Source of the DNA: DAOTXK01 sp034435395
GTDB lineage: Bacteria > Chloroflexota > Anaerolineae > Aggregatilineales > Ch27
NCBI GenBank assembly: GCA_034435395.1
Contig: DAOTXK010000147.1
Coordinates: 1-15,304 of the forward strand
Reading direction: 5' to 3'
Length of the DNA: 15,304 bases
Numbering within the stretch: the stretch's first letter is position 1; every line of letters starts with the position of its first letter. Below the pieces are notes generated by a model. That model saw only the letters and a list, made by a program, of their open reading frames with translations. It had not been told where the DNA came from and made no database searches. Made by a program: the position numbers and the translations under genes. Of the stretch, positions 5,824 to 14,232 are shown piece by piece.

Positions 5824-8800
5824 GATGGCTCTCCTTCCGGCCCGGTGACTTTCTGCAAGGGCACGAATCCTGGGGGATAGTTCCCGAACAGCGCGCCGAC
5901 CTTGGCCATCATCTGGGCGTCGGTGTAGTGCATCAGCTGGATGGCCTGGGCCGGGCATTCGGCGGCGCAGGAGCCGCAGCCCTGGCACACCGCCGGTTCG
6001 ATATACGCCGCGCCCATGATGTTCCCGACGCCGGTCAGGGACGGCTTCACCCGGGGCACGCCGAAGGGGCAGATGCGCACGCAGGTCAGGCAGCCGGTGC
6101 AGCGGGATTCGTCCACCACGGCCACCCGCCCGCCCGCCGTCAGCGTCTCCCGGCTGAGCACGCGCGCTGCCCGCGAGGCCGCCGCCTGGGCCTGGATCAT
6201 GGTCTCGTCCAGCAGTTTGGGATAGTGAGCCATGCCCGCCATGAACAGGCCGTCGGTGGCGAAGTCCACCGGGCGCAGTTTGACGTGGGCTTCCAGGAAG
6301 AAGCCGTCGGCGTCGAGATTGGCCTTAAACCGCGCGGCCAGGGCGTGGGCGTCTTCGCGCGGCACAACCGGCATGCTGAGCACCACCAGGTCGGGCTGCA
6401 ATGTCAGCGAGCGCCCCAGGGCCGGGTCCCAGGCGCGGACGGTCAGGCGGCCATCGACGGCCACTTCGGGCCGGTGATCGTCGTCGTAGCGGACGAAGAG
6501 CACACCGCGCTCCCGGGCCTCGGTATACAGCCGCTCCTTAAAGCCGTAGGTGCGGATGTCCCGGTAGAGGACAACGACGCGGGCGTCCGGCTTACGCGCC
6601 TGGAGGGCCAGGGCGTTTTTGAGCGCCACCGTGCAGCAGATGCGGCTGCAGAACCGTTCCGCCGGGCCGACGCACTGGATCATAACAACTGAGTCAGGCA
6701 GGTTGTCCCCGGCGGCCAGCCGCGCCTCAAATTCCTGCTGGGTGACGATGCGCGGATCGGTCCCGTAGCCGTATTCTGGCCCCCGGTACTCCTGCCCCCC
6801 GGTCGCCAGGATGGTCACGCCGTGGGCGATCTCCTGCCGCTGGCCGTCCGCGCCCTCGATGACGCTGGTGAAGTTGCCCATGAAGCCGCTGCTGCTCACC
6901 ACTTCGCTCCCCAGGTGGACGGTGATGTCCGGGTGGGCCTGCACCCCTTCGACCAGGCGGCGGAGCGTCTGCTGGGGGTCCTGGCCGTTGCGGGCGGTGT
7001 GGACGTGCCGCAGGTTGCCGCCCAATTTGTCCTCCCGCTCGACCAGGTGCACCGGGAAGCCCTGCCCGGCCAGCGTCAGGGCGGCGGTCATCCCGGCGGG
7101 GCCGCCCCCCACCACCAGCGCCGCCCGTTGCACCGGCACGTCGAGGGTGTGCTGCGGCTCCAGCAGGACAGCCCGCGCCACGGCCATCCGCACCAGGTCC
7201 CTGGCCTTGGCGGTGGCCGCCTCCCAATCGTTGGAGTGGACCCACGAGCACTGGTTGCGGATGTTGGCCATCTCAAACAGGTAGGGGTTCAGCCCGGCCA
7301 TGCGCAGACAGTCCTGGAACAGCGGCGCGTGGGTCAGCGGCGTGCAGCTGGCCACCACCACCCGGTTGAGGTTGAGCGCCGCGATCTGCTCGGCGATGTG
7401 CTGGATGCTGTCCTGCGAGCAGGTGTAGAGGTTGGACTCGGCGTGAACCACGCCGGGCAGCGTCGCCGCGTATTCGGCCACGGCGGGCACGTCCAGGTAG
7501 CCGGCGATGTTGGACCCACAGTGACAGACGAACACCCCCACCCGTGGCTCTTCCCCGCGCACCTCCCGCTCCGGCGGGTATTCCGGCGTGACGGTCAGCG
7601 TGAAGCGCGACTGCCCCAGCCGGGCCGCCGCTGCCGCCGCCGCCCCGCTGGCCTCCACCACCGATTCGGGGATATCCTTCGGCTCCCGGAACGGGCCGAC
7701 GGCGTAGATGCCGGGGCGGCTGGTCTCCAGCGGGTTAAACTGCACGGTGTGGCAGAAACCATACTCGTCCAGCTCGATCCCCAGGCGGCGGCCCAGCTCA
7801 CGCACCGACGGCGAGATTTCCATGCCCACGGAGAGCACCACCAGGTCGAAGCGCTCACTCGCCACTTGCCCGTCTTCGTCCTGGTAGCGCACGATCAGGT
7901 CGTGGGTGCGCGGGTCCTCGCGCAGGGCGCTGATCCGGCAGCGGGTGTAGTGGACGCCGTAGCGGTCGCGGGCGCGCTCAAAGTAGCCCCAATACCCCTT
8001 GGAGAAGGCGCGCATGTCCATCATAAAAACATGGATATCCAGGTCGGGGTAATGCTCCTTGGCGATGACGGCTTCCTTGGTGGCGTACATGCAGCACACC
8101 GCTGAACAATAATCGTGGTTCTGGTCCCGCGAGCCGACGCATTGCAGGAAGGCGATCTTCGCCGGCTGCCGCTGGTCGGACGGGCGGTGGAGGTGGCCCA
8201 GCGTCGGCCCGGAAGCCGAGAGCAGCCGCTCAAATTGCAGCGCCGTGATCACGTTGGGATAACGCCCGAAGCCGTATTCCTCGGACAGTTCGGCGTGGTA
8301 GACCTGGTAACCGGGGGCCAGCACCACCGCGCCGACGTGGAGGGTCTCGTCACGGGCCACCATGTTGTGATCGATGGCGTCCACTCCGCAGGCGAAGGTG
8401 CAGCTCATGCACTCCGAGCAAATGCCGCAGGCCAGGCAGCGCGCCGCCTCCTGCTGGGCCGACTGGTCGTCGTAGCCACCTTCCACCTCCATGAAGTTGG
8501 TGATGCGCTGCTCGACCGGCAGTTCCGGCAGGGGCACGCGGCCCGCGGGCGTGATCTCGCCGCGAGCCATGCGGGCCTCGATCTCCTCCGGCGTGAGGCG
8601 CACCACTGGCAGGTCCGGGCGGCGCGGCGGCTCCAGGTGCTCGCCCTGCAAATAGCGGATGATGGAGCGGGCGGCGGTGTGGCCGCTGGCCACGGCCTCG
8701 ATGACGAAGGCCGTGCCGGAGACGCTGTCCCCGGCGGCGAAGACGCCCTCGCGGGTGGCGGCCAAGGTGTTGGGGTTGACGGCGATGGTCTGCTGCCCGG

Positions 8801-10376
8801 TCAGGCCGACGCCGGCGTCGTCGGGGATGAAGGCCAGGCCGGCCCGCTGCCCGACGGAAAAAATCACTGTGTCGCAGTCGAGCACATGCGCCGAGTCGGG
8901 AACTTTCTCCACGTGCAGGCGGCCATTCTCGTCAAAGTGGAACCGCTCGACGTGCATACATTCCACGCCGCGCACCCGACCCTGGTCGTCGCCCAGGATA
9001 CGCTCGAACGAACGCCCATTGTGCAGGACGACGCCCTCCTGTTGGGCCGCGTCCCGCTCCCAGGGATGGCAGGGCATCTCGTCGTAGCCTTCCAGGCAGG
9101 CCAGGTGAACCTCCCGGCCCAGGCGGACGGCGCTGCGGGCCACATCGATGGCCACGTTGCCGCCGCCCAACACCAGCACCCGCCGGCCCAGGGGCGGCGC
9201 GCCATACTTCTCGCCGTTCTCGTAGCGGCCCAGGCGCACATCGCGCAGGAAGTGAGTGTTGATCAGCACGCCGTCCAGGTCCGCGCCGGGGAGGGGCAGG
9301 CGGACGCCTTCGTGCGCGCCGACGGCGATCAGCACCGCGTCGAAGCCCTGGTCGAAGATGTCATCCAGGTTATCCACCCGGTGGTTCAGGCGCAGGTCCA
9401 CCCCCAGATCGATGATGTCCTGCACCTCCCGCTCGATGATGGCGGTGGGCAGACGGTATTCCGGCACGCCCAGGCGCAGCATGCCCCCGGCCACCGGCAT
9501 GGCCTCAAAGATCGTCACCCCGTACCCGGCCCGGACCAGGTCCTGGGCGGCGGTCAGGCCGCACGGCCCCGCGCCGATGATGGCGATCCGTTCCTGGTGC
9601 AGGCGCGGCGCCGGCTCCACCGGCGGGCGCGGCCCGGCGTAAACCTTGTCGGTCACAAACCGTTTGAGGGCGCGGATGTTGATCGGCTCGTCCACCAGGC
9701 CGCGGTTGCAGGCGGTCTCGCAGCGGTGGTTGCAGATGCGCCCGCAGATGCCGGGGAAGGGGTTGTCCATCTTGATCACCCGCAGGGCATCCTCCCAGCG
9801 CCCCTCGCGGATCAGGGCGATGTACCCCTGGGCGCGCTGCCCGGCGGGGCAGGCGTCCCGGCAGGGGGCGATGCCCCGCTTTTGGATGGCATAGGCGTTG
9901 GGCACGGCCTGCGGATACAACTTGTACGCCGCGTGGCGCGGGGCCAGCCCCTCGTTGAAGCTGTCCGGGACGATCACCGGGCAGACCTTGGCGCAGTCCC
10001 CGCAGCCGATGCATTTGTCCAGGTTGATGTAACGCGGGTGGTGGCGGACGGTGACGGCGAAGTCCCCGGCCTGGCCCTGGACATCGAGGACTTCGGTGTC
10101 CGTCAGGATGGCGATGTTGGGATGCCGCCCGGTCTCCACCAGCTTGGGCGAGATGGTGCACATGGCGCAGTCGTTGGTGGGGAAGGTTTTGTCAAGCTGG
10201 GCCATCTTGCCGCCGATGGCGGAGCTGGCTTCCACCAGGTAGACCTTAAAACCCTGCTCGGCCAGGTCCAGCGACGCCTGCATGCCGGCGATGCCGCCGC
10301 CCACCACCAAAACGGCCCCGACGGGCGACGCCCCCGCTGGCCGGTGGTGGATGGGTACAGTGTTGGGGTTGCCCAT
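5820..10376 (-). CDS. hdrA: Giant HdrA-like flavoprotein: two HdrA cores with an inserted GltD/NfnB-type NAD(P)H oxidoreductase
   Basis: Flavin and FeS relay of an Hdr-type, possibly bifurcating, complex; 1518 residues against about 650 for a usual HdrA. Domains in order: an FAD Rossmann start (VVGGGIAGMQA, 24-34) with C70-x2-C73; a first [4Fe-4S] motif (C122-x2-C125-x2-C128-x3-C132); then a complete GltD-like insert from about 165 to 585, comprising an FeS domain (C172, C176, C211, C215, C219, C223), an FAD site IIGAGPCGL (266-274), an NAD(P)H site LGGGNVAIDVA (403-413) and AAGD (547-550). The interrupted HdrA then resumes with a second FeS motif (C647-C663) and C757...C761-C762. A second HdrA follows: CHCG at 951-954 with C986, C1011 and C1043; FAD at 1087-1097; C1235, C1243, C1247-C1248; and two C-terminal ferredoxin motifs (C1426-C1436 and C1464-C1474). 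It starts 52 nt after mvhD (Cys) with a weak G-rich ribosome-binding site, and its stop overlaps the next ATG. Confidence 0.93.
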   Translation of the reverse strand: MGNPNTVPIHHRPAGASPVGAVLVVGGGIAGMQASLDLAEQGFKVYLVEASSAIGGKMAQLDKTFPTNDCAMCTISPKLVETGRHPNIAILTDTEVLDVQGQAGDFAVTVRHHPRYINLDKCIGCGDCAKVCPVIVPDSFNEGLAPRHAAYKLYPQAVPNAYAIQKRGIAPCRDACPAGQRAQGYIALIREGRWEDALRVIKMDNPFPGICGRICNHRCETACNRGLVDEPINIRALKRFVTDKVYAGPRPPVEPAPRLHQERIAIIGAGPCGLTAAQDLVRAGYGVTIFEAMPVAGGMLRLGVPEYRLPTAIIEREVQDIIDLGVDLRLNHRVDNLDDIFDQGFDAVLIAVGAHEGVRLPLPGADLDGVLINTHFLRDVRLGRYENGEKYGAPPLGRRVLVLGGGNVAIDVARSAVRLGREVHLACLEGYDEMPCHPWERDAAQQEGVVLHNGRSFERILGDDQGRVRGVECMHVERFHFDENGRLHVEKVPDSAHVLDCDTVIFSVGQRAGLAFIPDDAGVGLTGQQTIAVNPNTLAATREGVFAAGDSVSGTAFVIEAVASGHTAARSIIRYLQGEHLEPPRRPDLPVVRLTPEEIEARMARGEITPAGRVPLPELPVEQRITNFMEVEGGYDDQSAQQEAARCLACGICSECMSCTFACGVDAIDHNMVARDETLHVGAVVLAPGYQVYHAELSEEYGFGRYPNVITALQFERLLSASGPTLGHLHRPSDQRQPAKIAFLQCVGSRDQNHDYCSAVCCMYATKEAVIAKEHYPDLDIHVFMMDMRAFSKGYWGYFERARDRYGVHYTRCRISALREDPRTHDLIVRYQDEDGQVASERFDLVVLSVGMEISPSVRELGRRLGIELDEYGFCHTVQFNPLETSRPGIYAVGPFREPKDIPESVVEASGAAAAAAARLGQSRFTLTVTPEYPPEREVRGEEPRVGVFVCHCGSNIAGYLDVPAVAEYAATLPGVVHAESNLYTCSQDSIQHIAEQIAALNLNRVVVASCTPLTHAPLFQDCLRMAGLNPYLFEMANIRNQCSWVHSNDWEAATAKARDLVRMAVARAVLLEPQHTLDVPVQRAALVVGGGPAGMTAALTLAGQGFPVHLVEREDKLGGNLRHVHTARNGQDPQQTLRRLVEGVQAHPDITVHLGSEVVSSSGFMGNFTSVIEGADGQRQEIAHGVTILATGGQEYRGPEYGYGTDPRIVTQQEFEARLAAGDNLPDSVVMIQCVGPAERFCSRICCTVALKNALALQARKPDARVVVLYRDIRTYGFKERLYTEARERGVLFVRYDDDHRPEVAVDGRLTVRAWDPALGRSLTLQPDLVVLSMPVVPREDAHALAARFKANLDADGFFLEAHVKLRPVDFATDGLFMAGMAHYPKLLDETMIQAQAAASRAARVLSRETLTAGGRVAVVDESRCTGCLTCVRICPFGVPRVKPSLTGVGNIMGAAYIEPAVCQGCGSCAAECPAQAIQLMHYTDAQMMAKVGALFGNYPPGFVPLQKVTGPEGEPS

Positions 10377-10428
10377 CGGTGCTTACCCCCTGAGTACCGT
10401 CAGGTTTCTATGGGTCATCTACGACGAA

Positions 10429-10962
10429 TCAACGATCGCCCGCCCCTGATCGGGGACGGGGCCGTCTCCCCCGCCAGCCGACTTCTTCGTCGGCGTCCGT
10501 CTCGGAGGCGTCCGGTTTTGCCCGGAGTTCTTCGTGGCGCTTGAGCGGGCTGGGACCCAGCGCGCTGATGCGTTCGGTCATGGTGTGAGCCGCCGCGGCG
10601 AAGGCCTGGGCCTGGCTGCCGGACATAAAAAACATCTCCAGCCGCTCGCCGCCGAGGCCGATATCGTCCAGGATTTTTTTGGCCCGCTGCACCCTGGCCC
10701 GCCCGCGTTCGTTGCCGCGTACATGATGGCAGTTGCCAATCGGGCAGGCCACCAGGTACACCCCATCCGCCCCCTGCTCGAAGGCTTCCAGCAGGTAGCG
10801 GATGTCCGTCTTGCCGGTGCAGGGCATGCGGACGAACTTGACATTGGCCGGGTACTGGACACCCAACGCGCCGGCGGCGTCGGCGGCCATATACCCGCAG
10901 TAAATGCAATAAAAGGCGGTGATTTCCGGTTCGAATGACCGATGGTTGGCCGTTTCGCTCAT
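10429..10962 (-). CDS. mvhD: MvhD/HdrD-like [2Fe-2S] electron-transfer subunit, cysteine form
   Basis: Second delta-type subunit of the operon, paired with the 1054-residue HdrA. The 177-residue product has C19-x2-C22, C48 in the RMPCTGKTD stretch, and C73-x2-G-x-C78-H, the family's cluster ligands; C73 occupies the position filled by selenocysteine in the other copy. The core ends with ISALGPSPL at about residue 140. It is followed by a 37-residue tail that is first acidic and then arginine-rich, absent from the Sec copy and possibly variable or dispensable. The start ATG at 10962 overlaps the hdrA stop as ATGA and has AGGAGG at 10970-10975, 7 nt upstream, so the longer open frame reaching 11223 is not used. 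The role is presumed to be electron transfer between an external or NAD(P)H-linked donor and HdrA. Confidence 0.93.
   Translation of the reverse strand: MSETANHRSFEPEITAFYCIYCGYMAADAAGALGVQYPANVKFVRMPCTGKTDIRYLLEAFEQGADGVYLVACPIGNCHHVRGNERGRARVQRAKKILDDIGLGGERLEMFFMSGSQAQAFAAAAHTMTERISALGPSPLKRHEELRAKPDASETDADEEVGWRGRRPRPRSGAGDR
10439..10460 (-). repeat. GC hairpin at the 3' end of mvhD (Cys form)
   Basis: Two blocks of four base pairs, with a single bulged U between them on one arm, enclose the 5-nt loop GAUCA. It lies inside the last codons of mvhD, 8 bp before its stop codon (10429-10431), and is followed by no T-run. It could act as an mRNA stabiliser between the first and second HdrA-MvhD modules; it could also simply reflect the G- and C-rich coding of the arginine-rich tail. 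Confidence 0.35.
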
Positions 10963-13900
10963 CGTGCGGCCTCCTGAGACGCGGCGGGCAGCCAGCTGCC
11001 CAGCCCGCCGATGGCCCGGAGCATCATCTGTTCGTCGGTGTAGTGGACAAGCTGAATCGCGGTGGCCGGGCACTCGCCGGTGCAGGTGCCGCAGCCCTGG
11101 CACTGGGTGGGGTCGATGAAGGCCGCGCCGCCCAGGCCGCCCACCCCATGCCGCCCTTCCTGCTGGACGACCTGCGGGATGGCGAACGGGCAGACGCGGG
11201 TACACGTCAGACAACCGACGCACCGGTCAGGGTCCACCTGGGCGACCACGCCGCCCAGATACAGCGACTGCTGGGAGAGCAGAGGCAGGGCGCGGGCCGC
11301 CGCCGCCAGGGCGTGGCTGATGCTCTCCTCCACAAACTTGGGGTAGTGGGCCATCCCTGCCAGGAAGATGCCCTCCCGCATGAAGTCCATCGGGCGCAGC
11401 TTCATCTGCGCTTCGGCGAAGAAGCCCTCGCTGGAGAGCGGCACGCGCAACATCTCGGCCAGCGCCGCCGTACCCTTGGCGGGGGCGACGGCCATACTCA
11501 TCGGCACGATGTCGGCGGGCAGGTCCAGCCACCGGTCCAGCGACAGGTCGCGGACGCGCACCCGCAGGCGGTCGCCGTCGGGGAATACCTGGGGCGGCTC
11601 CTGGTCGGTGTAGCGGACGAAGATCACGCCCAGGCGGCGCGCCTCGGTGTAATACTTCTCGCGCATGCCGTAGGTCACGATGTTTTTGTACAGCACGGTG
11701 ACCCGGCAGGAGGGCTTAAACAGCTTGAGGCGGATGGCGTTTTTGATGGTGTTGGTGCAGCACACCCGCGAGCAATATTCGGGGACGCCTTCAGGACGCA
11801 TACACTGGATCATCACCACGTCCTGAAGCCTGGCGATCTCCTCCGGGGCGTGGATGATCTTTTCCTCCAGCTGGCGCTGGGTGATCACGCCGGGCAGGTC
11901 CAGCAGTGGATGCTCGTCGGTCTCGTAGCCGCCGGTGGCGACGATGGTGACCCCATGCTCGATCTGCCGCTCGTCCACCGTCCCATCCGGGCGGCGGGTG
12001 CGCAGCACGGCCTGGAAATAACCGACATGCCCCCAGTGACGGGCGACCTCGGTCCGGGTGTAGACGGTGATGCGCTGGTGGGCGCGGACGCGGTTGACCA
12101 GGTCGCGCAGCAGGCGCTGCGGGTTGTAGCCCTCGACCACGTAGTAGAGGTGCAACAGGTTGCCGCCCAGCATCTCCGACCGCTCGACTAGGTGCACGTC
12201 GTAACCGCTGTCGGCGATGGCCAGCGCCGCCGTCATGCCAGATACCCCGCCGCCGATGACCAGGGCCGAGGGACGGCAACGGTGCTGGTCTTTGTGGACC
12301 GGTTGCGCGGCCAGGACGCGCCCCACCGCCAGACGAATCAATTCCTGCGCCTTGCGGTTGACCAGCGCCGGGGAGTCCTGCCGGTGCACGCGGCTGCACT
12401 GCTCCCGCAGGTTGACCACCTCCAGCAGATAGGGATTCAGCCCGGCCAGGCGCACCGCCCGCTGGAATAACGACTCGTGCGTGCGGTTGCTGCACCCGGC
12501 CACCACCACGCGGTTGAGCCGGTCCTCCTCGATGCGGGCCTGGATTTGGGCCAGACTCTCCGGGAAGCAGGCGAAATCAAACACCTGGGAGACGACCACC
12601 TCCGGCCAGCGGGAGGCCCGTTCCACCAGCGCGCCAATATCGATGGTCTCGTTGATGGTGTGGCCGCAGGTGCAGGCGAAGACGCCCACGCGCGGCGGCT
12701 CGCCGGTCACATCCCGCTCCGGCGGCAGGTTGCCCGCCGACAGGAACGGCCATTCGCGGGTATAGGGATGGGTGTTCAGCCGCTCATTCAGCAGGCGCAT
12801 GACCTCGGCAGCCGCGCCGCTGGCGTCGATGATCGTTTCGGCGATTTCTTTGGGGGAGGAAAAAGCGCCGCAGACGAAGACGCCGGGCCGCGTGGTTTGC
12901 AGCGGGGTGAACTTGTCGGTCAGGCAGAAACCGTAGCCGTCCAGCTCAATGTCCAGCAGCTCCGCCAGGTGCCCCGCCGAGTCCGGCGGTTGCAGGCCGG
13001 TGGCCAGCACCACCATGTCCACCTCTTCCTGCTGCTGCCGACCGCTGGCGTCGGCGTAACGCAGCCGGAGGTTGTGAGTGGCGGGGTCTTCGTAAATGCC
13101 CGACACCCGGCTGCGGATATAGCGGATGTGGTACTGCTCGCGCGCCCTGGCAAAGTAGGTGCTGTATTCCTTGTTGAAGGCGCGCTCGTCCATGATGAAG
13201 ACCGAGCACTGGACATCTTCGCCGAGCCGCTGCTTGGCCAGGATGGCTTCTTTGGTGGCGTACATACAGCAGATCGACGAGCAGTAGCTGTGGTTCTGGT
13301 CGCGGGAGCCGATGCATTGCAGCCAGGCGATGGAGCGGGGGCGCTGGCCGTCGGAGGGACGGATGACCACGCCTTCCGTCGGGCCGGAGCGGCTGGCCAG
13401 GCGCTCGTACTGCAAGGCGCGCAGCACGTTGGGATAACGGCCGTGGCCCAGTTCCTCCAGTTCGGTGGGATCGTACACCTGGAAGCCGAGCGCCAGGATG
13501 ATGGCCCCCACTTCAACGGTCAGCAGGCGGGGCTGTTCATCCAGATCGATGGCCTGGCTGGGGCAGACCTCGACGCAGCGGCCACAGTCATCGCAGTACG
13601 GCCCCCGGTCGATGACATACGTGTCCGGCGCGGCGCGGGCGGCGACCTTGTAGGCGGCCTTGCGGGTGGTCAGGCCCTGCTGGTAGGCGTCGGGCAGCTC
13701 GACCGGGCAGACCTCGGCGCAGAGACCGCAGTCAATGCACCGCGTCAGATCGACGTAGCGCGGCTCCTGGCGCAGCGACACCGTGAAGTCCCCGGCCTGG
13801 CCTTCCACGTCGACGATGTGGGTGTTGGTCAGGATGGTGATGTTGGGGTGCTGGTTGTGTTGGATATAGGCGGGCGAGATGGAAGGCCGGGTGCAGCCAT

Positions 13901-14123
13901 AGCCGTGATCCGGCGTGCCCCGGCAGAGCACGCAGTCATGCTGCGGGAACATGTAACCCAGCTGGGCCACCCGCCCGCCCAGGCACGGTGTCTGCTCGAT
14001 CAGGTAGACGTGCAGGCCAGCGTCGGCGAGATCGAGCGCGGCGCGCATGCCGCCGATCCCCCCACCCACCACCATGACTGCGCCAAGCAATGGGCCATGC
14101 CCATGGCCGGATGTCGTCGCCAT
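10959..14123 (-). CDS. hdrA: Double-length HdrA-like flavoprotein (two fused HdrA cores)
   Basis: First gene of the operon; 1054 residues. N-terminal half: an FAD Rossmann motif VVGGGIGGMRA (18-28), C64 and C67, two adjacent ferredoxin motifs (C129-x2-C132-x2-C135-x3-C139 and C177-x2-C180-x2-C183-x3-C187), and C270 with C281...C285-C286. The C-terminal half begins with the typical HdrA N-domain (CTCG at 484-487, C519, C544, C576), then a second FAD site VIGGGVSGM (622-630), C774, C784, C788-C789, and two C-terminal ferredoxin motifs (C968-C978 and C1008-C1018). The layout parallels the giant HdrA downstream but without the NAD(P)H module, which marks where that module was inserted. HdrA carries the FAD at which methanogen complexes bifurcate electrons; bifurcation here is inference. 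The ATG at 14123 is preceded by a G-run ribosome-binding site, and the stop overlaps mvhD as ATGA. Confidence 0.93.
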   Translation of the reverse strand: MATTSGHGHGPLLGAVMVVGGGIGGMRAALDLADAGLHVYLIEQTPCLGGRVAQLGYMFPQHDCVLCRGTPDHGYGCTRPSISPAYIQHNQHPNITILTNTHIVDVEGQAGDFTVSLRQEPRYVDLTRCIDCGLCAEVCPVELPDAYQQGLTTRKAAYKVAARAAPDTYVIDRGPYCDDCGRCVEVCPSQAIDLDEQPRLLTVEVGAIILALGFQVYDPTELEELGHGRYPNVLRALQYERLASRSGPTEGVVIRPSDGQRPRSIAWLQCIGSRDQNHSYCSSICCMYATKEAILAKQRLGEDVQCSVFIMDERAFNKEYSTYFARAREQYHIRYIRSRVSGIYEDPATHNLRLRYADASGRQQQEEVDMVVLATGLQPPDSAGHLAELLDIELDGYGFCLTDKFTPLQTTRPGVFVCGAFSSPKEIAETIIDASGAAAEVMRLLNERLNTHPYTREWPFLSAGNLPPERDVTGEPPRVGVFACTCGHTINETIDIGALVERASRWPEVVVSQVFDFACFPESLAQIQARIEEDRLNRVVVAGCSNRTHESLFQRAVRLAGLNPYLLEVVNLREQCSRVHRQDSPALVNRKAQELIRLAVGRVLAAQPVHKDQHRCRPSALVIGGGVSGMTAALAIADSGYDVHLVERSEMLGGNLLHLYYVVEGYNPQRLLRDLVNRVRAHQRITVYTRTEVARHWGHVGYFQAVLRTRRPDGTVDERQIEHGVTIVATGGYETDEHPLLDLPGVITQRQLEEKIIHAPEEIARLQDVVMIQCMRPEGVPEYCSRVCCTNTIKNAIRLKLFKPSCRVTVLYKNIVTYGMREKYYTEARRLGVIFVRYTDQEPPQVFPDGDRLRVRVRDLSLDRWLDLPADIVPMSMAVAPAKGTAALAEMLRVPLSSEGFFAEAQMKLRPMDFMREGIFLAGMAHYPKFVEESISHALAAAARALPLLSQQSLYLGGVVAQVDPDRCVGCLTCTRVCPFAIPQVVQQEGRHGVGGLGGAAFIDPTQCQGCGTCTGECPATAIQLVHYTDEQMMLRAIGGLGSWLPAASQEAAR

Positions 14124-14188
14124 GACTTCCCCCCGGAGGTCAAGCCACCGCGCCAGTTATGACCGATTTGGGTAAAGACGGTACATAC

Positions 14189-14218
14189 ACTATAAGAATA
14201 ATCCGCAATTCCAGCCAA
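14189..14218 (-). promoter_or_regulatory. Candidate sigma-70-type promoter of the operon
   Basis: On the minus strand, TTGGCT (14213-14218) and TATAGT (14189-14194) are separated by 18 bp, with an expected start near 14182, leaving a leader of roughly 60 nt before the hdrA ATG at 14123. It lies in the only A+T-rich gap of the operon's upstream side. It is a pattern match only. Confidence 0.5.
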
Positions 14219-14232
14219 TTGAGGTGTAGTAA

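Noticed and set aside
5620..5988. A 122-codon frame ending at the TGA at 5620, read as a separate gene starting inside hdrA
   Set aside because: Its second half is the N-terminal part of mvhD from the ATG at 5823. The first half is out-of-frame hdrA sequence, and the TGA is best explained as selenocysteine.
8115..10544. Long open frame on the plus strand (809 codons) opposite the giant hdrA
   Set aside because: Same antisense effect; no family motif, and it crosses two well-supported genes.
10429..11223. Longer version of mvhD (Cys form) with 87 extra N-terminal residues
   Set aside because: The extra part overlaps hdrA out of frame and looks like shadow sequence. The ATG at 10962 has an AGGAGG 7 nt upstream and the same ATGA overlap as the other hdrA-mvhD pair.
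12477..14162. Long open frame on the plus strand (561 codons) opposite the first hdrA
   Set aside because: Antisense shadow with no motif; it also runs into the promoter region of the minus-strand operon.
14164..14198. Plus-strand promoter-like pair (TTGGGT and TATAAG, 17-bp spacing)
   Set aside because: There is no plus-strand gene downstream; the frames there are shadows of the phosphodiesterase gene. A+T-rich DNA of this kind often matches on both strands.
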